Of a stretch of DNA of 64,000 nt, positions 8,640-19,045 are shown piece by piece. Made by a program: the position numbers and the translations under genes. Within the stretch, counting starts at the first letter, position 1. Every line of letters starts with the position of its first letter. The DNA is from Ephydatia muelleri (Eukaryota; Porifera; Demospongiae; Spongillida; Spongillidae). Location of the stretch: assembly GCA_013339895.1 (NCBI GenBank), contig JABACO010000005.1, forward strand, positions 7,194,888-7,258,887, written 5' to 3'. The notes under the pieces are model-generated. The model ran no database searches and had not been told where the DNA came from. It saw nothing but the letters and a program-made list of their open reading frames with translations.

Positions 8640-11494
8640 TCACATTGGGAGTTCAGAAATGTAGTAGAATGTACTTTTTTTCCCTATAGGTACAAGTGTA
8701 CAGCGATTGATGAATCTCCTGGGGCTTATTATTCTGTCTGTCTGATAAAAAGAATTCTTCACCATGTAGAGACCGGACACCTTGTCCTTCTCAGGTGTTT
8801 TGAATTCCATCGATGTAACATAAGCTAGATCATTTCCTTTCAGTATGCTTTTGTTGTTAATATCTTTCATGATAATATATATTTTGAAACAAAGCCTTAT
8901 GATTTAAAAGTAAGGATGAAGATTACCATTATCTTTCAAAACAAACATTACATTAACAATAGAACCTCTGTCTGTTGAATGAAAAAGTTTGTCCATTGAC
9001 AGAGCAGAGTCCATACTTATCTATCTGATGCTTGACATATACGTCACCATCATATGTGTTATTACAAAATTTTACAACTTGCTGATAAAAGTCCTCATCC
9101 ACCTTTACATTACACTTGCTAGTGTGTTGCATACGTATAGGCCAATCCTGTACATCACCCTGATCAATAGCACGTTGAAATGCAAAACGATCTTGTCCTT
9201 CTGGTTGAATGAGTACTAGTAAGGCTAATACCATCAGGGTACAATAATCTTTCCATAGTTACCATATTCTTTAAAGCCTTAGGCATGCAGACGTCAATGC
9301 CTGACGGTACCGGTAAATCATAGAACTCACTAGCATAGGTGAATTGTTGTAGAATATTCCTAAGTATTTGTGGTTCGATTTTTCTATTACTGTTTGGAGT
9401 GCCTGTCAAAATGCCATTCATTCTTTCATAGGCAAAGCACCAGTAGACATGAGGTGGTCCATAGTCACTGACAACGTCTGCTATATGCAATGCCATGTGA
9501 TAATTTATTGTCACTTCCCATTTACCATGAACTTTGGCAAATTGTTTATTGTGCTCATTAAGCAACCTGTACAAAGTAGCTATTTCATCTCTGGTTATGA
9601 GAGGTTTTACTATAAGTTCAACAATTTCACACAATAAACATAGACTTTTGTAAGCCCTTCCTTCCAGCAAACCGACTAAGCAAGGTCTTGCATATATACA
9701 TGCGAAGTTCTTCCATTGCTGTGCAGTTAGTCCAGCAAGGCTGTCACCAGTCACATTGTAGGAAGTCTTCCAAGGTCGTATGGTATTATAACAGCCTTAA
9801 TGTGACTATAAAACTCTGATAACTGATTTACTGTTAAAGTTGATATGATCAGCTTTATTTCATTGTGAACCATTCCCAATAGTATGATGTGCATAGGATC
9901 TGTGATCATCATATAAACTATATCAAAATATGGTAACCTGAGCAAGTCACTATATCTGACGCCATTCTTACTTTGAATCTATTTAGCCTGTACCTTTGAA
10001 GATAGATGCCTTTTGCCAGCTTGTGCTAGTACATCATCTCTCATTCTGATTGGAACCATCTTTAGTGTTAAATAACTCATTTTACCACTTGCACCAGTTG
10101 TGTCATGTTCTCTTTCCGCTTGAAAAGTACACTGAGAACATCCAAGGTCAGCCTTGTGTTCCAAAAACTGTGCCATTTTTCGTAGAGCTGGCATATTCTA
10201 GTAATGCAGCTATTACAATATTGCCATTTGGTCCAATTGGCATTCCATTCCACAGAATAATTGGCTTTAGAAATGTATTGATGTTTCCTTTTGGCTCTGT
10301 AGGTCCTGGAATAACACCTAAAGCCATAGTCCATTCTTTTCTAAGCCTGACTTCCCTTGGCAAATTCATAACAGATGTCATAATTGCTGTTACCTTATAT
10401 TCAGATCGCTTAAATGGCTTAAAACCAATATATTATTGCTGCCTATCAGAAAAGGGACTGAAGGATGAAGAGGGTTCATCATAAAATCCTTCCAAACTTT
10501 CCCATCTTTAATATTTTCAAGAACATTTGCTGATGATGGTTGCCTGCTGTGAAAGCTTACAGATGCTAGCATTATTATACATATGCGTTAGCCACACTGA
10601 TGGAGCAATAAAGTGATACAGTTTGTGAGGAATCCATTTTGTCTTACCGAAAGTCATTTTTGTGTGTGTATCCTAATTCATAACAACACATTTTGCAAAT
10701 TTCTTACTAGTGCATGTTTTACAAGCTTGTGCCTCAGCTAATGTATATAGTTGATTGCAAGAATCATCTGGGCAAACAACATATTTTGTACTTTGAATCT
10801 GAGCTGATGAGGTTGATTTTTACAATGTGTATGTGGAATTGGGAAATGCCTCATACAATGGATTTTCTTTTAGTCTTAACACAATTTTTATAAGCCCACA
10901 AATTGCTGAAATTGCTCTATTTGTCATTTGAAATTTTAAACTAATCCATATCAGAACTGAGCAAAGTCATTTTTTTTTAAATGGGTGATGTAGTATGCAC
11001 TACTGATTTTACAGCAGTCTTCTGTTCACCGCAGCTCAGTTCTACATTTGCATGCTTACCCATATCTTTGTCTTTATTCCCATTGTGTACATCGTCACTA
11101 TCAGTTCTTTCTTCTTTACTGTCTGTATCACTGCTGTTTGAACTTTCTCCACCAGCAACAACTTGCATACAACAGGGCTTTCTTCACTTTCCATATCATG
11201 TGCATTAAGTACATGTACACAAACAATTCCAAACGATGAATAAAACACAAACACGCCGGACCTATAATGATTATTGGACTGAAACCTACATGCACGATCC
11301 ATGTCCTCAGTGCATTCGATGTGTGCATGCCGCGTATCCGCTGATTCAGCTGACACAGAAACTGATTCTGAGGGAGGCAATCGACCAAACACTGCACGGT
11401 ACCTTCGAACTGATGAGTATGAGTACAAGGAACGTCCCTTACACCTCTTGCAATTGCATTTGAACAAAGTTTCCTTCTTTCTAGAGCGAGGCAT
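8640..11494 (-). pseudogene. CACTA/EnSpm transposase (Tnp2-like), decayed
   Basis: Collinear minus-strand pieces recall animal EnSpm/CACTA transposases. The N-terminus at 11494 is MPRSRKKETLFKCNCKRC, with a Cys cluster typical of the family. Then follow KDGKVWKDF (about 10500), VIPGPTEP with NTFLKP (about 10300), PALRKMAQFL with GCSQC (about 10150), LPYFDIVYM with DPMHIILLG (about 9900), and LTAQQWKNF, GPPHVYWCFAYERMNG (9754-9400). Last comes a C-terminal part with YGLCSVNGQTF and STDRGSIVNVMF (about 9000). Frames change between pieces and stops are present, so no intact protein remains. Some breaks could be introns. I could not identify CACTA ends or a target-site duplication. Confidence 0.8.
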
Positions 11495-11627
11495 TTTCTA
11501 GCTCTATATTTCGCCCACCACTTTCAATTCACACATGCGCAGTTACCTATTCACACCTTTTCACGTGTTTATGGCGGCGTAAAAAGGATGAAGAACTTCT
11601 ACGGCTAATGCTCAAAATGATGATGAA

Positions 11628-12079
11628 ATGGATGAAGATGAAGTGTACTTTCTAAGGCAGAGAGTGAGATTGCTTGAAGGCCGGGTTCAGGAACTAGAGA
11701 AAGAGTTCGAAAAGTCAAAGCAGCAAATACCAGCAAGTAGTAAGTTAACGCGATAATAATCGATGTATAGTACATGTATATATAGGTTGTGTTCGGTTTT
11801 CAGAGGATTCTTCCCCTCCGCTGAGGAAAACAATACCTCTTGTACGTTCGTATATATGCAATATGTACAAATGTATTATATACAGCCTGCATCCAACAGA
11901 GAGTTTTGTAAGACCTTTTTGAGCAGTTCTCAAAGCAGCTAGCTGAAGTCCTTCATTCCAAAATGTGGAGTGAGCTGGAATCGGAGTTCCAGAAAAGCCT
12001 GGCTGATTCTGTCCGAGAGAATCTTGGATTGCATGGCTATCCGGCTGCTTCAAACAAACAGATTAATAAGAGAGTAAAG
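11628..12079 (+). CDS. Two-exon 5' part of a coiled-coil protein gene
   Basis: Exon 1 (11628-11740) starts MDEDEVYFLRQRVRLLEG and is rich in heptad-like Leu/Glu/Lys, suggesting a coiled coil. It ends at a good donor, A|GTAAGT. Exon 2 (11913-12079) opens after TGTAAG and continues the frame exactly across the split codon. It runs to KQINKRVK before AAG|GTAACG. The joined reading is about 94 codons. No later exon is recognisable, and Ginger DNA begins 200 bp downstream, so the gene may be cut short. It faces the CACTA transposase from about 130 bp away and could be that element's second gene. Confidence 0.45.
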
Positions 12080-12282
12080 GTAACGCTATTAATTATACAT
12101 GTGTATGAAACTATCCATTATTTAAATTCGGATTGCTATAGGATTATTACACCAGTCGAAGGTCTATTATCTTGACTAATGGAAGTTCTGCACTAAAGCA
12201 GAAGCGACGCCTCTCTCTTAAGTGCAGCCGATTAACTTATGTAAGTTATACGCTGGCTACTGTCAGCATGCATATATATTCC

Positions 12283-13352
12283 GCACGGATGGTTAATTTA
12301 TCCGGTTGATCAACGGGACGCCGGTTGATCAACTGGTTATCCCGATGATCAACCAGCTGACTGGATACATAATAGTGGTAAGTTATCGGACGGTTGAATC
12401 ACCGGCTGTCTGGTTGTTTAACGAGACAGGCAAAATTGTCCTGTTGATCAGCCGCCCGTCCGGTTCTTTAGCAATATGATATCCAATTGAAGTAGAGCTT
12501 TATCTAAGGTGCACAACTTTCCAATATTACACATGCGGCATGCATATAATGCATGTGATTTGTGCATTTATTAAGTTTATGTTTGGTGTATGTTTGACCA
12601 AATGGGAAGTAAAATTGTTACAGTGATTGCCTAAATTGCTTGCAGTGTTTATACACCTTCCACAATTCCTGATGAATATTATTCTACATGCTTGTATAGT
12701 ATTGGACAATAAAATAGGGAAGGATGACCAGATGCAATTAGAACAAATGAGGATCAGCTGCATGTACATGCATGTATGACAATGAATGAACAGTTCTGTT
12801 ACTTTGCACAAGACTGGCATTTTCATTGTAGTCTTGGCAAAGTGATGTGCAAGAGAAGCCAGCAGTTTTGCATTTGCATATTCCTTTGCTATGACATCTA
12901 TTTCTGCATCAAGGCATGAGTTGATTTTGTTTGGATTCCTCTTCATATCAGTGTGCTCCTTCACATCCCTGCCACCATTTTCATTAGCCTCTTCCTTGTT
13001 GACTGAAGTGTCATCTGCATTATCATCATCATCTATCATGCTACCACCATCTTCATAGTTCTCCTCCTTAGTGCCGTCATCTTCCAAGCTACCAAATTCT
13101 TCATGGTCCTCCTCGTTAGTGCCATCATCTTCCATGCTACCACCATCTTCATGGTCCTCCTCCTTAGTGCCATCATCTTCCACGCTACTACCATCCTCAT
13201 GGTCCTCCTCCTTACTGCCATCATCTTCCATGCTACTACCATCTTCATGGTCCTCCTCCTTAGTGCCATCATCTTCCATGCTACTGCCTTCTTGATGCTC
13301 CTCGTCCTTACTGCCATCTCCCATGTTGCCAGTGTCATCATAGTCCTTTTCA
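12283..13352 (-). mobile_element. Internally deleted Ginger-type copy
   Basis: The left end TTCCGCACGGATGG, the CCGGTTGATCAAC subterminal motifs (12300-12475) and everything up to the acidic repeat match, inverted, the right part of the Ginger element at 16165-21209. The copy lacks segments equivalent to about 18280-19049 and 19124-20631, so the Ulp1 domain and most of the Cys-rich and PHD parts are gone. It is a non-autonomous derivative. Confidence 0.8.
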
Positions 13353-13372
13353 CAACAAGTAAATAAACACAT
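12527..13372 (-). CDS. Acidic-repeat ORF of the deleted Ginger copy
   Basis: A 281-codon ORF with an ATG supplied by the adjoining hairpin (MCLFTCC, then EKDYDDTGNMGDG as in the full element). Five or six 16-residue repeats of the type MEDDGTKEEDHEDGSS follow. The end is out-of-frame Ginger sequence, read because of the deletion junctions. The repeat part corresponds to the linker between integrase and Cys-rich repeats. Whether it is expressed is unknown; a disordered acidic protein would be predicted. Confidence 0.4.
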   Translation of the reverse strand: MCLFTCCEKDYDDTGNMGDGSKDEEHQEGSSMEDDGTKEEDHEDGSSMEDDGSKEEDHEDGSSVEDDGTKEEDHEDGGSMEDDGTNEEDHEEFGSLEDDGTKEENYEDGGSMIDDDDNADDTSVNKEEANENGGRDVKEHTDMKRNPNKINSCLDAEIDVIAKEYANAKLLASLAHHFAKTTMKMPVLCKVTELFIHCHTCMYMQLILICSNCIWSSFPILLSNTIQACRIIFIRNCGRCINTASNLGNHCNNFTSHLVKHTPNINLINAQITCIICMPHV

Positions 13373-13652
13373 TCTCTAACAAGAAAGTAGTGGGTATATA
13401 GGATTGACCAGTGGTGGTGTAAAAAGCACGGAAACAAAGAGTGACAGAAATTTGATTGGAAAATTGAAATAGGCCTATATTTAGCACACTAACGTCATAA
13501 CAGTACATGCCTGAGTAATGGGCTAAATATAGGCCTATTTCAATTTTCCAATCAAATTTCTGTCACTCTTTGTTTCCGTGCTTTTTATACCACCTTTGGT
13601 CAATTCTATATACCAACAACTTTCTCATTAGAGAATGTTTTTATTTACTTGT
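13353..13652. repeat. Hairpin: ~130-bp inverted repeats with ~37-bp loop
   Basis: The left arm (13353-13485) and right arm (about 13523-13652) are inverted near-copies, sharing TTTCTGTCACTCTTTG and ATAGGCCTATTTCAATTTTC. The left arm supplies the start of the acidic-repeat ORF, so the hairpin abuts the Ginger derivative. Confidence 0.9.
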
Positions 13653-13854
13653 TTCATAAGTTTTTTCCTCTGTCGTAGTAGCGCGTCTTTATATGTTGTC
13701 ACAAATTCATTTAATATTTGAAGGGAGGGAGGTTAAAAATTTTAATAATTGAAATTATAAGTATATGAGTTTTTAATGTACTGTACGGTTCCCCTGCCTT
13801 GTCCTCTTCCTCTCCCAGCCTCGTCTCTGACCTCGGCAGCCTGGTTCAGGCCAT

Positions 13855-14090
13855 GGGAGCCATGCGGGTGGTGGTGGCAGCGGGGGGCAGCTCTGCTGCT
13901 GCTGCTGGTGGGGGCAGCTCTGCTGCTGCTGCTGGTGGGGGCAGCTCTGCTGCTGCTGCTGGTGAGGGCAGCTCTGCTGCTGCTGCTGGTGGGGGCAGCT
14001 CTGCTGCTGCTGCTGGTGGCGGTGGGGGCAGCTCTGCTGCTGTTGCTGGCGGTGGGGGCAGCGCTGCTACTGCTGACGGCGGACGGTAGG
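13855..14090. repeat. 27-bp GC-rich minisatellite
   Basis: Five to seven units of GGGGGCAGCTCTGCTGCTGC type. All frames are open and give Ala/Gly/Ser, Pro or Leu runs, so ORF length here is uninformative. It could be a repeat exon, but I see no start codon with flanking coding character. Confidence 0.85.
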
Positions 14091-14319
14091 GGGGCAGCAC
14101 TGCATCTGACAGAGAGTATAGAAACAAAGTGCAAGGATTTAGTTGTTACCTTTTTCGTTCTCAGCAAGCAAAGTGCAGTATTTGGCGGGTGAGTTGCTTT
14201 TATACATGAAATGCCTTTACATGTGTGCCGGCTGTGCTACAATTCTATTGGTCTATTTTTATCCGTACATCACCAATTGGTCTACATATTCATTACCTCA
14301 CAGATAAGGGAGGAGTGGT

Positions 14320-14457
<138 letters not shown>

Positions 14458-14501
14458 GCCAGCTGTGCTAAAATTCTATTGGTTCAATTTATTTTATCTA
14501 T

Positions 14502-15425
14502 TCACTGGATTGGTCTGCATAACTCATGACCCCCCAAAGGTGCTATTGTGCTGAAATTGGAGGAAGTTCGTTTATGCTCCAAATTAAAAGGTGTCGCTCG
14601 AGCTCCACCAGTGAACGTCATTTCAGGATCGATTCGGCAACTCGATACTTTCCCGGGCGCCTCATATTTAACCAATAGGGAGGAGAGGGCCATGCAGCAG
14701 GTGTGACACTCCGTCAGGATGTTGTACAAGGGTAGCTTCCGAGGGTCGCTGGTCTTCTTTCTCATTGCATCGGCAAAGAAGTAGCTGAACATGGAGTGTC
14801 CCAGAGTTGATACGGCGTAAGAAGTTTCATTGGCGGTGCAGGCACTCACGACGAATAGGCTGTGGTGGAGTATAACGCTCGTCAGAGCGTGGCCGATACC
14901 ACCGGCGTAGCAGCAGTCCAGCGCGAAGAGAACGTGTTTGGCTTTGCAGCTCGCTTCCGCCAGCCAGTCGTTCAGGACGCTAGCGGTAACCAAGATGCGA
15001 TCCGAGCGATCGAAGTCGGAAGGAGCGAGTCCCCATTGGTCTCTAAGCCGTATATCGTGACCGCAGAAATGAAACACGAACATTCCTTCTGCTTTCACAT
15101 CTTTGGCTGCATCGATAAAGCACACCTTCATGCCTTCGAACGTGCAGTCCCTTGTATTTTGAGAGGCTACGTGAGTCGTTGCATTGCCTTCGGGCACAGC
15201 ACCGATCTCTATGAAGGTTTTAGAGACGAGCGTCGCATCGTTCACAACGGAGCGGCCCAATGACTTAGCTTGCATCTTCTCGTGACTCTGGTAGTCGATC
15301 GCAAAGCCCACAAGATGACTTTGAGTCGTGTCAAATTCGACCTTTTCCGCGGGGTTGCCGATGATCAGAATCTTATCGCTATAACGGTAGCCCTGCTGTT
15401 GAATACGCGAAGTGCCTTGCCCCAT
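14502..15425 (-). CDS. Caspase-fold cysteine protease (copy B), C-terminus replaced
   Basis: 307 codons from the ATG at 15425; the further upstream GTG is rejected as a start. The N-terminus MGQGTS again fits N-myristoylation. The His is His123, but the motif reads FHFCGHD rather than GHG. The Cys is Cys172 in ALDCCYAGG. The middle resembles copy E more than A/C/D (DQWGLAPSDFD, TLGHS, ADAMRKKTSDP). Homology stops after about residue 270 (TFTGG). The usual C-terminal ~130 residues are replaced by a short unrelated tail read from DNA next to the GT microsatellite. It may be a truncated active gene or an early pseudogene. Confidence 0.7.
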   Translation of the reverse strand: MGQGTSRIQQQGYRYSDKILIIGNPAEKVEFDTTQSHLVGFAIDYQSHEKMQAKSLGRSVVNDATLVSKTFIEIGAVPEGNATTHVASQNTRDCTFEGMKVCFIDAAKDVKAEGMFVFHFCGHDIRLRDQWGLAPSDFDRSDRILVTASVLNDWLAEASCKAKHVLFALDCCYAGGIGHALTSVILHHSLFVVSACTANETSYAVSTLGHSMFSYFFADAMRKKTSDPRKLPLYNILTECHTCCMALSSLLVKYEAPGKVSSCRIDPEMTFTGGARATPFNLEHKRTSSNFSTIAPLGGHELCRPIQ

Positions 15426-15438
15426 TGCGTCCCAATTA

Positions 15439-15512
15439 CTCACAAAGCGCTGAAGATCATTTATATAGGCCCTATATATAGAGCCTATAATTGATCTTCG
15501 GCGCTTTGTGAG
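15439..15512. repeat. Promoter inverted repeat (head-to-head remnant)
   Basis: The proximal promoter of caspase B is mirrored. CTCACAAAGCGC on the left pairs with GCGCTTTGTGAG at 15501-15512, and both arms carry GATCTTC next to a CCTATA block. Beyond 15512 no caspase-coding sequence follows. This looks like the remains of two promoters facing away from each other. Confidence 0.75.
15459..15465 (-). promoter_or_regulatory. TATA box of caspase B
   Basis: TATAAAT on the minus strand, 40 bp before the ATG, followed by GATCTTC as in copy E. Confidence 0.6.
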
Positions 15513-15627
15513 CTATATGGTTTCTGGTTTCCCCCCCAAAATTTCCCTATAGCTGCAAATGTTTACAATGTAAGGGATAGGAAATGTTTCAGTTTAGAAT
15601 ATTTCCTAACTGTACATGTAAATGTAT

Positions 15628-15990
15628 AACGCAGTTGCCTAGAGACAGATCTGTGTATATGTTATTAGCGTATTAATTTGCTAAACAGGCACATCTGTTT
15701 CTGCTATTTACATAAATATTTATTCACACCTAATCTCCTGTAATTGTTCACGTGCACTCCTGACGTATGTCAAAAATAGTTGTATACTCCTTACTGTCAA
15801 CAAAGTGTAATATCTACCGTACTCTAGCACGGCATGAGCAATGCGCAACTAGGACCTCCGATGCGTCCAGGTCAGGCACGCGTCAGCAACCAAAACTGTA
15901 GCAGCCAGAACACAATTTTCTGTTGCAAAGTTGTGCTTGTAAATTAAAAAGCGAATAAAATACACAGGTCTGTCTCGAGGCAACCGCGTT
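15628..15990. mobile_element. MITE candidate with ~28-bp terminal inverted repeats
   Basis: AACGCAGTTGCCTAGAGAC (from 15629) and the reverse complement of GTCTCGAGGCAACCGCGTT (to 15990) are close matches, 360 bp apart. No ORF lies between them. I could not fix a target-site duplication. Confidence 0.6.
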
Positions 15991-16284
15991 AAAAACAAGC
16001 AGTGTGTAAAGGTGGGGGTACTTCAGTTGGAGGTGGCTCTACATGAGGTGTCTTTCGATAAGACATGTCTCAAGAGGAAGGGGTACTTCTGCGGAGGTGC
16101 TTTCACCAACTTGGCAAAATCAGAGATAGGAATTGGCAACAAATCACGTGAGCAGAAATATTATGTTCCGCACGGATCGGATGTTCAATTCGTAGCCCAG
16201 CCCGTTGATTAACCGGCCAACTGGTTGATAAACCGGTTGGCCGGTTAATCAACCGGACATGCCATAATGTGCATGCTCGTATGA

Positions 16285-17459
16285 ATGTGTGAACTCATGG
16301 AGATGGAGAAAGACTCGATCAAGGTGTCGTTTCAAGAATATATTGACTCCTCTTTTCCTGTTGGTGGAAAACGTACCAGAAGCGCGATGATCAGAAAGGA
16401 AGTGGCGCAAAGGATCGTTAACCATCTCAAAGGTACTCCAGATGCTGATGGTGCCTTTCGTCACTTCGTCAAAAAAGAGCGGCTTTGCGTTGGTGGACTT
16501 GCAATCGGTTGGAATAAGAGACGTTGTTTCTGTGAAAGAAAAGAATCAGGTACTAATCCTTTCACGATGGTGTCTTCCATTTCTTGCCAACCCCCCTCCC
16601 CCCCCCCTTCCCCCCCTCGGTTACTACACATATGTAATTGAGCAATAGGATCAGTCAGTTGTACTCGTCTTATATAGAATGGCAATGACCGAATGATGTT
16701 GAGGGGGCATAGAAGAGTTGCGATTGCGGAGGAATTTTTGGAAATTCTGGAACAGGTTCATAGCAGGGACTGTTTGCATGCAAGAACAAAGAAGACGTAT
16801 GCAAAGGTATTTGCAAGCGGCGCTTTATATCTAGCTACTAACTAGCATTTTTTCATTTATACAGATTCAGAGTTTATATTCATATCTTCCAAGAAGTGTG
16901 GTAGAACACTATATAAAGCTGTGTGTCACTTGCAGTCTCAGAATGCCTCAAAAAACAAAGCCAAATCTTCGGCCCATAATTGCAAATGGGTTGTTCTCTG
17001 GAGTACAGGTATGTTATGTGATAATGCTGCATTACATAACACATATGCATGTATCACATATAGATCGATCTAATCGATATGAGGCATTTGCCTCATGATG
17101 GATTTAAGTGGATACTACACATCGTTGACCATTGGTCGAAATTCACTTTTGCATTCCCCTTGGCACAAAAGTCAGCTAAGGAGGTGACCAGTGCCCTAGA
17201 TAAATGGGTGTTCCCATTTATCGGCTTACCTAGTATTATACAGAGTGACAATGGTAGAGAATTCGTTAACAAGTTGATTGAAGAGGTGGTGGCTTCTTGG
17301 CCTGGAAGTGTCCAACTTGTGAGTGGTCGACCACGTCATCCTCAATCTCAAGCTTAGTAGAACAGGCTCACTATACCTTAGAGCGAATGTTAAGTGCTAA
17401 AATTGCAGAATGTGGATCCAAGTCACCTCCCTGGACAAGATGGCTGCCCCACATTGTCT
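16285..17459 (+). pseudogene. Ginger 1 integrase/transposase exons 1-4
   Basis: Exon 1 runs from MCELMEMEKD at 16285 to about 16551 and contains GTPDADGAFRHFVKKERL. Exon 2 (16678-16806) has RGHRRVAIAEEFLEI. Exon 3 (16865-17008) has LCVTCSLR and LRPIIANGLFSG. Exon 4 (17064-17459) holds the DDE core: DLIDMRHLP, DHWSKF, IIQSDNGREFVN, SGRPRHPQSQ. All junctions have AG/GT borders and keep frame. This matches integrases annotated KRAB-A domain-containing 2-like (Ginger/Gypsy-related, cut and paste). One base is missing near 17350, just before the segment with the third acidic residue (VEQA), so the reading frame is broken and the copy is probably dead. Confidence 0.8.
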
Positions 17460-17522
17460 GTAAGTTGGAACATTTACCAAATAATATGTTAATATAAATT
17501 CATGAGAATGTTTCTTCTATAG

Positions 17523-18626
17523 ACACAGTCAGTTCTCAAGTTCATGAATCCACAAAGCACACACCATATGAGTTGGTGTTCGGGCAGCCTCCCAGGTCAG
17601 TGGTTTTACCGGATGTTTCATTCAGAGGAAAGATTGATGAGGAAGACTATAAAGATGACACATGTGCCAAAGAGGAGGATAGCAGAGGGGAGTATAGTGA
17701 AGTTGCTGTGGATAGGGTAGTAAAGGAGAATGTAGAAAACTATTGTGAAAAGGACTATGATGACACAGGCAACATGGGAGATGGCAGTAAGAACGAGGAG
17801 CATCAAGATGGCAGTAGCATGGAAGAGATGGCACTAAAGAGGAGGACCATGAAGATGGCAGTAGCATGGAAGATTATGGCACTAAGGAGGAGGACCATGA
17901 GGATGGAAGTAGCATGGAAGATTATGGCACTAAGGAGGAGGACCATGAAGATGGTGGTAGCATGGAAGATGATGGCACTAAGGAGGAGGACATGAAGATG
18001 GTGGTAGCACAAAAGATGATGGCACTAAGGAGGAGGACCATGAAGATGGTGGTAGCATGGAAGATGATGGCACTAAGGAGGAGGACCATGAAGAATTTGG
18101 TAGCTTGGAAGATGACGGCACTAAGGAGGAGAACCATGAAGATGGTGGTAGCATGATAGATGATGATAATGCAGATGACACTTCAGTCAACAAGGAAGAG
18201 GCCAATGAAAATGCTGGCAAGGATGTGAAGGAGCACAGTGATATGAAGAGAAATCCAAACAAAATCAACTCATGCCCTGGAACTCCACTAGCAACAGTTG
18301 AGAAACATCTGAAGGTTCGTGAAAAGGCAAATGACGCATACTTAGCAACGGCAAAACGAATGACTAAGAAATATTCAAATCAGCATAAAGTTAAAGAGTT
18401 TCTTGTTGGAGACAATGCGAGTCTGCACATTCCTTGCATAGACAGAACATGTTCTGACATGTTGTGCTTACCCTGTGTCATCGTTCAGATAAGTGGTGAC
18501 CACCACTCTCTTTATCGCCTTAGATGCAGTTCAGGTGTACTTCAGAGGTGCTATCGTGCAGTTGATTTAGAGCCTTTTAAAGGTGACTACTCAATCCCTG
18601 TAGATGGATGGGAGTCCAACCCATAG
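17523..18626 (+). pseudogene. Ginger 1 exon 5: integrase C-terminus and acidic repeat
   Basis: Opens with HTPYELVFGQPPR, the conserved end of KRBA2-like integrase cores. A 48-bp tandem repeat (about 17800-18160) encodes 16-residue units MEDDGTKEEDHEDGGS. Two small losses (2 bp near 17826, 1 bp near 17990) put part of the repeat out of frame and then restore it. The final part (about 18290-18600) has FLVGDNASLHIPCIDRT and SLYRLRCSSGVLQRCY, like the C-terminal module of this family. Confidence 0.75.
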
Positions 18627-18864
18627 TAACCCGAAAGAAGCTGCAAGCAAGCAGTCACCTTGGAACTCATTCACTGCCAATAAATGTAATTGCAAACCTG
18701 GTACCTGTGAGAGTCGCAGATGCAGATGCAAAAAAAATGAAATTGAGTGTAGCAGCCATTGCCACAAGGGGGACCACTGCAAGAACAAGCAACAGGATAG
18801 CAAGATCCCTAACCAAGGTAGTGCAGATTCTTTTTGTACGGATTTGAACATGCAATTAGATTAA
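18604..18864 (+). CDS. Ginger 1 Cys-rich module 1
   Basis: The ORF contains NKCNCKPGTCESRRCRCKKN followed by CSSHCHKGDHCKN: nine or ten Cys/His pairs in a CXC-like, probably zinc-binding pattern. It overlaps the end of the previous exon in another frame, so either a small intron or a frameshift joins them. Its role is likely DNA binding or transposase assembly (inference). Confidence 0.55.
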   Translation: MDGSPTHSNPKEAASKQSPWNSFTANKCNCKPGTCESRRCRCKKNEIECSSHCHKGDHCKNKQQDSKIPNQGSADSFCTDLNMQLD

Positions 18865-18867
18865 ATG

Positions 18868-18925
18868 TGCAGTGGCAGATCCAAGGGAGGGGGGGAGGAG
18901 TTGCACCCCCCTCCCTTTTTTGGAC
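18868..18925. repeat. Short GGATCC-type G/C inverted tract
   Basis: GCAGTGGCAGATCCAAGGG followed by G-rich and C-rich runs resembles the end of the 733-bp element at 54106-54838. It lies in the putative intron between the two Cys-rich modules. Confidence 0.4.
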
Positions 18926-19045
18926 CCACTCTTTGTATTATAAATCCTCTTGATGTGATGTATAGATAATTTTACTTTAACCTACATGACTTTAACCATG
19001 CATATTCCAGTAAATTGCATTCTTATTTATCACCTCTTCAGATTG

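Noticed and set aside
9368-9637. 89-codon plus-strand ORF
   Set aside because: Antisense shadow of the CACTA transposase segment.
13071-13437. Ser/Pro-rich and Met/Arg-rich ORFs over the acidic repeat
   Set aside because: Other frames of the 48-bp Ginger repeat.
13742-14192. Ala/Gly, Pro and Leu-rich ORFs on both strands
   Set aside because: 27-bp minisatellite open in all frames; no ATG-led or spliced gene could be supported.
16012-16212. 66-codon ORF before Ginger 1 as a gene
   Set aside because: It begins with GTG, runs across the transposon end and has no recognisable motif.
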